From assembly GCA_964058845.1 (NCBI GenBank), contig CAXKVR010000019.1, positions 248,001 through 312,000 of the forward strand: a stretch of 64,000 nt of DNA, given 5' to 3'. The DNA is from Carex sylvatica (taxonomy: Eukaryota; Streptophyta; Magnoliopsida; Poales; Cyperaceae). A model generated the notes under the pieces. That model did no database searches. It was not told where the DNA came from and saw only the letters and a program-made list of their open reading frames with translations. Within the stretch, counting starts at the first letter, position 1; each line of letters opens with the position of its first letter. A program made the translations under genes and the position numbers. Shown one piece after another: positions 1-10,540 of this stretch.

Positions 1-1207
1 CTTGTATTCACATGGACATATTTAATATTTCCTAACCACCCTTTTAAATATTTTATTAGAAGATCATGACAGTGACAACTGACAACCCTCTAGTTGGAAC
101 TTTAGTATTACAAAATTATAAGATTAGGATAGAAGGGAACAAATCTAATTAAGCATTGCTAAGATGTGAACTGTCAGATAAGTAATGACTGATTAGTTGG
201 AAGGTCTATGCATGTGCTAAGGAAGACAAGATCTGATTTAATTTGATCCTTTTATAGTGCTCATTGTGTGCGACCTGTGAGTATATATTGTTCTATTAAT
301 TACCTAATTAATTAAAATAAATGATCATTGACGAAGGTAAGCCGATAAAAATATTTATTTTTGAGGATATCGTTATTTCTAAAAGTAGTATATGCGAAAA
401 TACCGATGCGGTTAAGCATTTCTAACTATTAATTATTGTACAGATATATATTCGACGTGAATTAGATTGAAATTCAGAATGAGGAGAACAAAACCCTAAA
501 AAAAAAAATGAAGGTCGAAATCCTCAAATTTTATAAGTAAGAAATTGCTAATATCCTTTGAAATGTAAATTCAATTGCAGAGTACAGTCTCTTTTAATTC
601 GTGTTTATAATATTGTTAGGTGTGTTTTATATTTTTCAATTACATGCATGTAAAAAATATAGAAATTTGATCTCATTTTGATAACCCTCGAATAAGAGAG
701 ACCACAATTTGGAATGTTGATTTTGGTAGCTCTTGATGCATAGTGAAATCACATTTTTTATAAATTTTTGTAGATGGGTATAAAAATTATTGTTTTCGGA
801 TTATTTAGAATCTTTTAAAAAATGATAATTTGTGTCTATTTAAAGAATTGTATAAAAGTTTCAAAAAATTATAAAATTTGATTCACATTATAATAAGGAT
901 ATCATTTTAACTATTTGGATCGACTGTTTGAACTTTAAAAACAGAAATAATAATATGAAGAATAATTGAGACATGAAAGACAAGAGGCATTTAAACCTTG
1001 CTTGAAATATGTCTCATTGTTTTCATACATTAATCATGTTTCATATCTTTATTTCTATTTTCAAATTTTAAATTAACAATCTGAACCGTCCAATATAATA
1101 TCTTGAAGATAAAACTCTAAAGAAACATAATTAGAGCACTGAAATAATAAAGCATTTTAACCCTAATCTAAAGAAATATATATGGTAGTTGGCATAACAA
1201 CTTATGT
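1..1207. other. AT-rich intergenic DNA, no gene seen
   Basis: No reading frame of protein-like composition is visible on either strand. The stretch around 900-1180 contains phrases that recur in the foldback MULE MITEs further right (a GATCGACTGTTTGAACTTT-like arm near 918 and a GCATTTTAACCCTAATC end near 1151). It may be a decayed member of that family, but I could not define its ends. Confidence 0.5.
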
Positions 1208-1216
1208 GGTAAGATG

Positions 1217-1427
1217 GAGATAGGAGTAGGTCCGATGGGCATTGGACCTATTTTTAGATTCAATTAGCTCTATCACCGTACGATTAACATTAAGATCTGT
1301 GTGCATGAAAATTCATAAAAACTCATACGGATTTTAATAGGAGCGCACAATTCTTGATGCAATTGGATGGCCATATCACCCATCGAACCAAAGTAGATCC
1401 AATGGACATCGGACCTACTCCGAAGTA
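1217..1427. mobile_element. 211-bp MULE-type MITE, copy 1
   Basis: A short non-coding element whose ends carry the inverted repeat GGAGTAGGTCCGATG (from 1223) and its complement (ending 1421). It is flanked by a perfect 9-bp direct repeat GGTAAGATG at 1208-1216 and 1428-1436. A 9-bp duplication is the hallmark of Mutator-superfamily insertion. A second copy of exactly the same length lies at 18058-18268. It has no coding capacity, so it must have been moved in trans. Confidence 0.85.
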
Positions 1428-1610
1428 GGTAAGATGTAGTCGCTCGATTACAGTAACACTAATGATTAACCTATTAAAAAGTAAAATTATTACTTTGCAT
1501 TAACTTCTAACTACACGCGCAAATATATATACAATACTGTTCATGCAAGCTCCTTTGTTTCTGATAAACTTTACTGTTGAACTGTGAAAATATCTGAAGC
1601 AGTGAAGGAC

Positions 1611-1832
1611 GAATTTGTATCCTGTGCATTAACTTAAAAAGGAAATTTTTTGAGTTAATACATTTTTTGGACTATTTAATTTGCTTTAAATTTTGTGCGG
1701 ACTAAATTTACACTAATATTAAATAACTTCTGTGTTAAAATCAGACCACTAAATTGGTTCCGTTTAAAAACAGAAAGCGAAAATGCATTAACTTAAAAGA
1801 TTCCCTTTTGAATTACTGCAGAGATACTACAT
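1611..1832. mobile_element. GAATTCGTATCCTCTGC-family MITE, copy A (decayed)
   Basis: Left end reads GAATTTGTATCCTGTGCATT followed by an AACTTAAAAAGG-type inner arm; the right side carries the complementary arm TTAACTTAAAAGATTCC and a GCAGAGATAC remnant. It is recognisable by comparison with the better copies at 48945-49152 and 57460-57687. The terminal bases on the right have drifted, so the right boundary is approximate and no target duplication is claimed. Confidence 0.6.
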
Positions 1833-2714
1833 ACATCCCCCCAAAATTTGTATTTATACCATAATAAAAAAAATAAACCAAAACACTCTTGTTTGATCAT
1901 AATTCTAAAAATATTTAGGCCCCTAAACGTCTCTGCGGCTCTAAAGGCTAGGAGCCGTCAATTAGTTCAACGGCCCCTGTCTAGGAGCCTCCAAATAAAA
2001 ATAGTGGCCCCATTTTTTGTTATACAAATTTTATTAACTAAAAAACAAAAAAAAATGGTCTCTGTGTCACATCTAGCGAGAAATTGATTCCACCGTTCAA
2101 AAAAAAATGAGGCCACTATTTCATTTGAAGGCCCCTACATAGAGGCTGCAGGGCCAATTGGCAGTCTCCAGTTTTTGGGGCCACTAAACAGTTTGGCAGC
2201 TTGATTGAATTTCAAATTCGGACTCAACAGAGGTGTGAGGGTTTATTTTTCATTGTTTGAATATGGTAGAAATAAAAAAAATTGGCATATCCCAATTTAA
2301 TCGATGGAGCCAGAGTAAGTGCTGGTGGAATCCGTTAACATATAAGACTGATCAGTGTAGCTTAATCATAACAGTATTTCTGAGCTGAGAGCTTTTGTTA
2401 TATGATACTTAATTGCCTCTTTTATAAACTGTTTGTTGCTTTATCAGTATAAGGACAAGGTATAACGTTTTATTGGTCAGACAACATACATTGATCTGAA
2501 CTGTGGTTTGTAAGTTAAACTTCAATCAATGAAACAGACTTATGGCCTTTTAATAAATAAAAAATTACAATGCTTAAATTCGCCCTACAATCATTTTGGG
2601 TTCTCATGTCAGCCAGCCCAGATAAGGGTGATTCATGGTAGAAAATTAGGCCCATCAAATGTACTGGGCCAAGAATGCAGAGTTTCCCAACATTACACAG
2701 AAATGGATTATCTG
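1833..2714. other. Intergenic DNA, nothing identified
   Basis: Short open frames at 1848-2087 and 2529-2720 have low-complexity or nondescript composition, with no motif I recognise. Some GGCCCC/GGGGCC blocks at 1917-2180 look like parts of an old inverted repeat, but the ends are not clear. Confidence 0.4.
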
Positions 2715-2866
2715 AAATAACTCGGATCTTTTAGTTTAGATCCGGATTGTCCGATTAGATTCTGGGTCAATCCAGTAGGGTAGAATGTACAGGATATCTT
2801 TAATATTCGTGCTAAAGCAGATTGGACGATCCGGATCTAAACCCAATATCTGAGTTACTTTAGGTG
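2715..2866. mobile_element. Small foldback (MITE-like) element
   Basis: Two arms of about 45 bp are complementary with few mismatches. The left arm runs from AATAACTCGGATC near 2716 through TTTAGATCCGGATTGTCC. The right arm reads GGACGATCCGGATCTAAAC and then ATCTGAGTTACTTT near 2865. Target duplication is unclear, so the superfamily is not assigned. Confidence 0.55.
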
Positions 2867-3901
2867 GTATGAATTTCATTAATATACATTTAGGTATACT
2901 TGTTTGTTTGTTTTCCTGGGAGAAAAAAAAAATTTTTTAAATAGCAGTTTTGACTTTATTCAACACAGATAATAGAATCAAAACAACGCTACATATAATT
3001 TGTGCGCTGCATAAAGTCAAACCTGCTAGGTTAAAATCTTTGCCCCCTTCATACGACCAATTTGATTAAGGCCTAATTAAGGGAGAAACACTCTTATAAT
3101 ATCCATCCAGATTAGATAACATATAAACCAACATCAGCCTACTACATATAACAAATGGAACGCCTAATTGAATGAACAACTAGTCTCTAAGAACAAATGG
3201 AGCTCCTGATTTCATGTTCCAAGTTACATTATATGAAAGTTCTGGATCGATGTTATGCAACACGTGTGCAATTTATTTACTATGACCCAGCAGACGCAAG
3301 CCGAAAAAAAGAAAAACAAAAAAATAGTCTACAAATTTGAACACTATAATAAGTTACGCCTGATTGTATATATGCAGCTTATGCCTTTGTATCTTGTTTC
3401 TGCGAAGCGAGCTGAATCAAGGCCGAAATTGATACTTTTAGTTCAATTAATGAGCGTAACAATTCTAATACGAGATCAGTAAGAAAATGTACAAATGTGG
3501 CCCGAAAATATCTGCACGAAATACGATAGGACCTTCAACAAATTGGTGTCAGTACACTTTTTTTTCCATGTTTCCAAGTTCAGTTTGTATGATCCAATTT
3601 TTGTTGATGCCAGTGCAAATCATTCTGGACTGGTGCATGAATGGATCAATTCAATATGAATTTATTTCGTTTATTTTAATCTCTATCTCGTACGGCAAAC
3701 TAAAGACGTTAACTTACACCATCATCTAGAGTCAGTGTATTTGAAAAGCAAACATAGCAAACACAAGGTTCATCAACTTTGAAGCTGGATCTAAACAAAC
3801 ACATAACAACATGGTTAAACTAAAGTTCTTAAGCCACTCATCATTGGAGCTGAGGGATATATCTATAACAAAAAAAGAGGTGAAGCTAAGCTTGATATTC
3901 A
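2867..3901. other. Non-coding stretch, possibly 3' flank of the exon at 3902
   Basis: No convincing coding frame on either strand. Short frames at 3255-3482 and 3487-3729 lack recognisable motifs. If the exon at 3902-4038 is real, the - strand transcript would run into this region. Confidence 0.35.
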
Positions 3902-4038
3902 TCATGGGGAAGAGTTCTGCTCCTCTGCCACAGCAACCATTTGGTAGTCATCTGGTTCCAGCTGTCCATGTGGAATATCATCTAGTATATCAGGGAGCCA
4001 CATGGCAGTGCCTTCCTTCACCTGTGGCTTGACAACAC
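3902..4038 (-). CDS. Orphan terminal exon, product not recognised
   Basis: On the - strand a good 3' splice site (pyrimidine-rich tract ending GGACAG at 4039-4044) precedes an open frame. After 2 nt completing a split codon it encodes 44 residues and a TGA at 3902-3904. The peptide is acidic and of normal composition (contains MWLPDILDDIPHGQ and ends AEEQNSSP), unlike random translation of this AT-rich DNA. I do not recognise the family. No upstream exon is visible between 4045 and the MULE that begins at 4651, where a MITE occupies 4333-4498. The gene may have been cut off by the MULE, may continue beyond it, or may be a captured fragment. The + strand frame overlapping it (3811-4032) looks like a shadow. 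Confidence 0.4.
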
Positions 4039-4332
4039 CTGTCCAATATTACACAAGAGATATAATTAGTAAATGAGTTGCTTAATAGTCTTTCTTTTAC
4101 CTTTCTCAAAACACAAATCATTTCTATATTTTCAAATGGTCGAGCAAATTGCACTAACAACTATCAAGAAAGCATATTTGTGCATAGTAGACAATTGATT
4201 AGCCTCATATTTTCTTGTGAACAATGATAGAAGTGACTAAAATTTTTAAAATATAATTACTGGAAAGAGATACCAACATGTGGTTACGAAAAGCCCTCCT
4301 TTTTGTTGATACCAGATTACCATGCAATCTTT

Positions 4333-4498
4333 GGAAATAAATCTGCTATGATTCTTTGAAATCGCAGGGAGTCTGCTTTTCCACATCTAACAGTTCACTT
4401 ATTTCGAGATTCGTGCTTAAAACTAATTGCTTTTGAGATTCGTACAGTTTAAAAAATTAATAGTTAGAATCGCAGCCGATTTATTTCCGCAATCTTTA
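4333..4498. mobile_element. 166-bp MULE-type MITE (GGAAATAAATC family)
   Basis: The ends are GGAAATAAATCTGCTATGATTC and the complement of GGAAATAAATCGGCTGCGATTC. They are flanked by a perfect 9-bp direct repeat GCAATCTTT at 4324-4332 and 4499-4507. A sister copy lies at 57808-57988 and a partial one starts near 42415. Confidence 0.88.
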
Positions 4499-5039
4499 GC
4501 GGTACAAAGAAAAGAGAGGATGGCAATATGGCATGTAGGTGGATTTGACATGTGAAAATAATTGAAGGGGCCACACAAATGAATCAGTTCTTGTGATTGG
4601 CCCAATCCGGCCCAATATAGTGACAACTTTGTTGCTAGACCGAATAAGACCCGATTTTTTTTATTTATATCCAATAAAATAAATAAAATTTAAAAAAATA
4701 ACCAACCGGCTGTTGTTTTTCCAAAACTAACCAAATCGAAAAAAAAATTTCGGTTTCAACATCCATAACCGAAAATTATTTCTCTAGAAACTCAATTCTA
4801 AAACCATAAAAAAAATTTCCGATTTTGGGCTAAAACTGGATAATTTTTTCTGGTCTCCAATTTCGGAATTTTTTTTTTTACGGACTTAGTCCCAAAACCG
4901 GAAAAAAAAATTCCGGATCCAGGATTACTCTACATAAGGACCACCCCTTCTTTCTCTCCTCACTCAGCTCTCTCCTATCCCTACCGCAGCCCCACTTCAA
5001 GGTAATTTATTTATTTATTTATTTTATAATATAATAAAT

Positions 5040-5860
5040 TATTTAATTTTAAATAGTTTAGAATATTGTCCAAATAATTTAAAATTTTAGAAAATTATCT
5101 AAAATAACTTAGAAATTATCAAAATGGTATAGAATAATTTTAAAAAAAAAATCAAAATAGTATATCATAATTTAGAAAATATCAAAATGATCTAGAATAA
5201 TTTAGAAAATACCAAAATGGTCTAGAATAATTTAGAAAATACTAAAATAGTCTAGAATAATTTAGAAAATATCAAAATGATCTAGAATAATTTAGAAAAT
5301 ACAAAAATAGTCAAGAATAATTTAGAAAATTTTAAAATGGTCTAGTATAATTTACCTATTAATTTAGAAAATATCAAAATGGTCTAGAATAATTTGAAAA
5401 ATACCCAAATGGTCTAAAATAATTCAAAAAATTCAAAAAAATTCTAGAAAATTGTGCGATTAATTTAGAAAATACCAAAATGATTTAGAATTTTTTAGGA
5501 CCCTCTTTTTTTTAGCCCTTTTGGAACTCTGACTATCTGATCGCTCGGCTCTTCGATTCAAGTTTTTTTATTTTTTTTATTTTAAGCTAACAATGATCAG
5601 TACGTAATTAATTAGTTCATTTTAAATGGTTTAGAATATTTTTTGAATAATTTAGAATTTTTTAGAACATTCTAAAATTATTTAGAATAATTTATAAAAT
5701 TCCAAAATAGTTGAGAATATTATCCTATTAATTTAAAAAAATTCAAAATAGTCTAGAATAATTTAGAAAATATCAAAATGATATATAATTATTTAGAAAA
5801 TAGCAAAATAGTCTAGAATAATTTACAAAAATTGAAAATAATTTAGAATATTGTTCAATT
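5040..5860. repeat. Left subterminal array of ~30-bp units in the MULE
   Basis: The phrase TCTAGAATAATTTAGAAAAT followed by an ATCAAAATGG-like tail recurs more than a dozen times with variation (clear at 5160-5480, again at 5690-5850). The spacer 5490-5620 breaks the array. The same unit appears in reverse orientation in the right arm, so the arrays are part of the long inverted repeats. Subterminal repeats in DNA transposons often bind the transposase; that role here is inference. Confidence 0.75.
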
Positions 5861-6671
5861 TTTTTTAGTATGGCAGACGAAGTACTTAAGCATACATTTA
5901 GTGGTTTCTTATGGATAACTCACTTTAATCATAGGGTATCTGAGGCGTCTAAGGAGGTAAGCATTTACTTATTTTATTTTTCATAATTCGGTCAGTAATC
6001 AAATTTTATTGTGATTGATTTTTTTCCTACTTTAGAGTAATGATATTTTAACCGTGAGACACTATCGATACAAATGCGAGTATAACGAGAAGTATGCACT
6101 ATTTTTAATTCGAATGGGCTTATATCAGATCGCAACATTGCCTGATATTGCCCTCGATACGGCCCTCATTCATAGACTTGTCGAGCAATAGCGTCCGGAG
6201 ACGCACACCTTTCATCTTCCATTTGAAGAGATGACAGGTATTAACTAATTCAAATAAAAAAAATTAATTTCTTACTGACAAGTCAAATAAATTACAGTTA
6301 CGCTGGAGGATGTGAGTTGCTTGTGGGGTTTTCCTATTTTGGGGGATTCGGTAATGGGAATTACAGACTCGGCGAGTATCGAAGGCCGACTGTATGAGTT
6401 GCTAGATGTCAAAGATCATGAAATCAAAGGTTTAATAAAAAAGAGAGGAAATGATGCCAATGAGAGAGCGTCAAACATGCTTGTGGCGAAAAAAGCGCTC
6501 TGTGAGCGCTTCAAAACATTGCCGCAGATGTGACTGACCAACAATTGAAGTGGTTATTATTATTTTTATTTAAAACTCTATTCGTATTTACTCACATTCT
6601 AATATTGGCGATTAGATATGTTCGTGGATTTATCCTTGACATATTAGGCAATACCATGTTTGCCGACAGTA

Positions 6672-6679
6672 GCGGAGAC
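6672..6679. repeat. 8-bp target duplication of the nested hAT, left copy
   Basis: GCGGAGAC directly precedes the hAT terminus TAGTGCTTTGC. The identical octamer follows the other end at 10449-10456. Eight-bp duplications are characteristic of hAT insertion. Confidence 0.92.
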
Positions 6680-6689
6680 TAGTGCTTTG

Positions 6690-6970
6690 CAAATACCTGG
6701 GTCGAGCGGCCCGTACCTGATCCGCCCGTGCCTGGTACCCGGGGTACCTGTGCCCGAGCCCGGGTATGGGTCGGGTAAACGGGTACACTGGTACAGGTAT
6801 AAAACGGGTAGGGTACGGTTATTTGGTTCAAAACCCGAATTACGCCCGACCCGACCCGTACCCGACCCGACCCGCCCGTTTAAATTCAATTTTTTTTTAA
6901 ATTTCAAATTGCCGCCGGTTCAACCGGACCCGAACCGGTCTAATCAAACCCGACCGGCCGGACCCACCAC
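6690..6970. repeat. Left subterminal GGGTA/CCCGA repeats of the hAT
   Basis: A GC-rich block in AT-rich surroundings is built of short runs such as GGGTACCTG, CGGGTACACTGG and CCCGACCCGTACC. Matching blocks in mostly opposite sense occupy 10240-10445. Open frames across this block on both strands (6644-7037) are translations of the repeat, not genes. Confidence 0.75.
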
Positions 6971-7109
6971 CCGTCGGTTTTTTTTTTATTTATGTTTTTT
7001 TATTTATGTTTTTGTTATAATTATTTTGAATAGGTGAAATAAAAAGGTTACATATTTTTTTTTAATATGTCAAGTAATTTACATTTATTATTTTGAATAG
7101 GTTTAATAA

Positions 7110-9548
7110 ATGTCATCTCATCGTGATTCCGTGCAAGAGAACATCGCGAGACTGTCGGCCGATATTTTTGGCCCGTCAATACCAAATTATCCACCTAATT
7201 ATCCACAAAATTATCCACCAAATTATCAAAGAAGGGACCAAATGCTAGATTTGAATTATCAACAACCCCCACAAATAAATGCACCGCCACCGTATTATAC
7301 TTCAAACTATCGAAATGTATACATTCCACAAGAAACACTTCAATCGACACCACAGTATACATATGGAGGCATTGGTTCTTCTTCTGTAGCATCGAGTCAA
7401 TTCACTGACACTGCTCCTGTAGGAGATACACCTTCGACAGGTGAACCTGAAATTCAAGAAGAAGTTGTCCTTCCTTCGAAAAATGATCTGCCGCAACAAC
7501 CAGCAGGAAAGAAGACTAAAAGACCTCCTCCTGAATACAATCAACCGTGGACGAAATTTTACAATATTACCAGAGAGAATAATGACATTATGAATTTTAA
7601 GAGACATGCCGACATGCACGAAAAAAGGGCGAGGTTCCAACTGAAAATCCTGAACCGAGACAAATCTAAACCCTTATAAACGCGGATGGTACCAGAACAA
7701 ATTCAAAATTCGATGAATCAAAAATGCTTAGTGAATTGGCCCGGTACATTACCCATAAAGAACAACCAATAAGTATGGGTGGTTGCACGAGTTTTGCCCG
7801 GTTATGCATTCCGGGGTTAGGTCAACCAATGTACAAGAGGATCCATCATAGAAAGATGGTTGGTGAAATAAAAACTCAGTTTACCTCGACCAAAAATAAC
7901 CTTAAAGCTCTATTTGCATACCAAAACAATAAGGTGTCAATTACATCCGATATATTGACTGACGGTAAACATGGCCTTGGGTACTATTGTATTACCGGCC
8001 ATAGATCGATGATCATTGGGTATTACAAAAAAGAATATTAAGTTTTTGAGTTTTGGATTCCCCCCACACTGCAAATGTAATTTTTAAATCCATTATTGAG
8101 GTTTTAGAAGAGTATAACCTTAAGTGGAATTTGGGTAACAAAGTTTTTTCTATATCTTTCGATAATGCTAGCAACAACATTGCTTCCATTGAGATTTTTA
8201 AACGGTCACTAAACCTGATCATGAATGGTGAAATGTTTCACCAAAAGTGTGCTTGCCACGTTCTTAACCTCGTCGTGAAGGCGGGTCTAAAAACAGCAGC
8301 CGTAAAACTATTGATAATTAAATTTAAGAATGCCCTCAACCACATTGTTTCAAACCAAGAAAGAAAACAACAGTTTGCTGCATTATGCGTCACCTATAGA
8401 TTGAGCAAATTGAAGGTACCTTGGGATATAAATACCCATTGGAACTCAACATATAGGTTGTTGAACCGATGCCTTCCCTACAAAGCTGTCATAGGGGAGT
8501 TTTTGAGAAGCTCCAACCCCGAGGCATTGCAATTCGAACTCATTGACGAAGAATGGGATAAACTGCAAAGGGTTAGCAAATTTCTAGGGATCTTTTTTAA
8601 TGCAACCGTTCAACTATCATGCTCGTACTCACCGACGTCGTTTGAGTTGCTGAGACATCTCTATGACATCTCCAAGGTGTATTGCGAATTAGAACAAGCT
8701 GAAATCTATGATGCATCTCTCACGCCAATTGTAGATGCCATGAAACAAAAATTCCTAAAATATTGGGAAGATGTACCTCTCCTAGCCATTATCGCAAACT
8801 GCCTCCACCCGGCATACAAGAAGTTTTACACGATCAAAGTAGTTGAGAGGTACAAACAGAATTTACATTTAGACTCAACCGGGGTGGAGGCTTACGTGAA
8901 TTTGAAGTTCGATGACATGTTTAACATATACCACTCAAGAATGAGTGACAACCGAAATCCAGCTTCGTCCCATGCCGCCCCTAGGTATGAATATAAATAT
9001 ACATGTGTTTTCAATCTTTATTATTTATAATATCTACATTATTTGTCCACTAATTTTTTTAATTGTTTAATAGTTTCACTTCTAGGAGCACTAGCAGTGG
9101 TGGATTATTAGCAGATTTTCAATCGGAGAGCCAACCGCACACATCCACAAACGAGTTATTGGGCTATATATCGATGATCAACGAAAGTGAACAAGGACTT
9201 GACGTGATGTCATGGTGGAGGAGGCATCAAAGTTCCTTGACGCTGGCGATGATGGCCCGCGACGTATTTGCCGTGCCCGTATCAACCGTCCCTTCTGAAA
9301 GTTGTTTCAGTTCGGCGAACAGGATCCTCTCCGATAAATGAAGTAAGTTGGGTGCACATATTTTTGAGAGACTTGTGTGCTTGAAGGATTGGATTGCTGC
9401 TGAAGAGCGTACGCAATATGTGCCTCAACAACCATCATCATCTGAAGCCGACACTGAAGAAAGCGGTACCGAGGCGCGACGTGAGGCTAATTCGGATTCT
9501 GACGGTACCGAAGAGAGCGAACAATGGTATATGAATCCAAACTACTAA
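7110..9548 (+). pseudogene. hAT transposase pseudogene (RICESLEEPER-like)
   Basis: Four pieces collinear with plant hAT transposases are present. 7110-7679: Pro/Tyr/Asn-rich N-terminus and a relic of the BED-finger region (FKRHADMHEKR) without the usual Cys pair. About 7706-8041: LARYITHKEQPISM through SDILTDGKHGLGYYC. About 8065-8984: the catalytic-core region with SFDNASNN, a CACHVLNLVV motif and THWNSTYRLL. 9074-9548: the C-terminal dimerisation region with DVMSWWRRH, MARDVFAVPVSTVPSES and ERLVCLKDW. An 89-bp intron (8985-9073, GT-AG) preserves the frame. Damage: a stop at 7677-7679 with a frame change, two frame changes near 8025-8065 beside A and C runs, and TGA at 9339-9341 where CGA (Arg) is expected before SKLG. 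It would not give a working transposase. Confidence 0.9.
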
Positions 9549-10239
9549 ATAGGTAGTGTCGGTATAAATTTCTAACCTCTTTTAATCTTTATGGTTATTT
9601 TTTAAATTATAAATTTCTAAACATTTCAATTAGTTTTTAAATTATCTATTTTAAAGAAGAATTACTAACAAAAAAAAAGTTAGAACTCCGCCTATGTTAT
9701 TTTACATAGCCGGTCCCAAGTCCGGAATTAAGGAGGATGGTAACTTTTATTTTTTAATCTATTATTTTAAAATAATTCATAATTATTTTTAAAGTAATTG
9801 ATTTAAGAAAAATTTTATTTTTATTTTATTCTTTTAAAGTTTCTGATTTAATTATATTTTTTATTTATATTTTATGTAACTTATTAAAAATAAATGAACG
9901 TTTATAAAATATATTATAGATATAAATAAATTATGTAACTATATAATGAGAATGAAAATTTGAAAATAAAATAAAATGACTGGTGTAAAGAAATAAATAA
10001 ATACATTTGTATTTAGCCGAATAAATATACAAATTTTCGCATCAATATTTTTTATATATAAATTACAAATTTTATTTATTTATATACACTATTTGATATT
10101 GAACTATTTTGATTTTAAAAATTGAATTATGAACACATAATGATATTCGTACAACATCGTAAAAAAATAACGGAAAAAAAAATAGAAAAAAAACAGAGAA
10201 AAAAAAACAGAGAGAAAAACAGAGGAAAAAAAAATCGGA

Positions 10240-10445
10240 CCAGACCGGGTACCCTACCCGGACCGCCCTACCCGTCAAGGGTACCACGGGCACGAGTATA
10301 AGACGGGTAGGGTACGGATTTTGAAAAAAAAACCCGTGATACACGGCCCGTGGTACCCGTATACCCGTGATACCCGTACCCGACCCATACCCGTACCCGA
10401 CCCGGGTATACCCGACCCGCCCGTACCCTACCCGTTAGCAAACCC
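10240..10445. repeat. Right subterminal repeats of the hAT
   Basis: Dense CCCGTACCC/GGGTACC runs partner the left block at 6690-6970. The block ends in TAGCAAACCCCTA, the right terminus. Confidence 0.75.
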
Positions 10446-10448
10446 CTA

Positions 10449-10456
10449 GCGGAGAC
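10449..10456. repeat. 8-bp target duplication of the nested hAT, right copy
   Basis: GCGGAGAC, identical to 6672-6679. It is followed directly by the continuation of the PMD reading frame. Confidence 0.92.
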
Positions 10457-10540
10457 GAGATACCGCTGTTGTATCTCAACATGGTGGACAATTTGGACGA
10501 GCCGATGAATTACAATTGGGGCGGAGCTGTTCTCGCATAT

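Larger units (their letters stand above)
6680..10448 (+). mobile_element. Nested hAT transposon, 3769 bp, full length but decayed
   Basis: The ends are TAGTGCTTTGCAAAT and the complement of TAGGGGTTTGCTAAC, imperfect inverted repeats of the hAT type. They are flanked by identical GCGGAGAC octamers. Subterminal blocks rich in CCCGACCCGTACC-like repeats occupy 6690-6970 and 10240-10445. A + strand transposase pseudogene lies at 7110-9548. The 3' part (9549-10240) is AT-rich and non-coding. The insertion falls inside the PMD exon of the host MULE. Confidence 0.92.

Noticed and set aside
6644..7037. Overlapping Pro/Arg/Gly-rich open frames on both strands
   Set aside because: They are translations of the GGGTA/CCCGA subterminal repeats of the hAT element and have no independent support.
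10072..10344. Phe-rich minus-strand open frame
   Set aside because: Translation of A-rich and CCCG-repeat DNA in the hAT right end.
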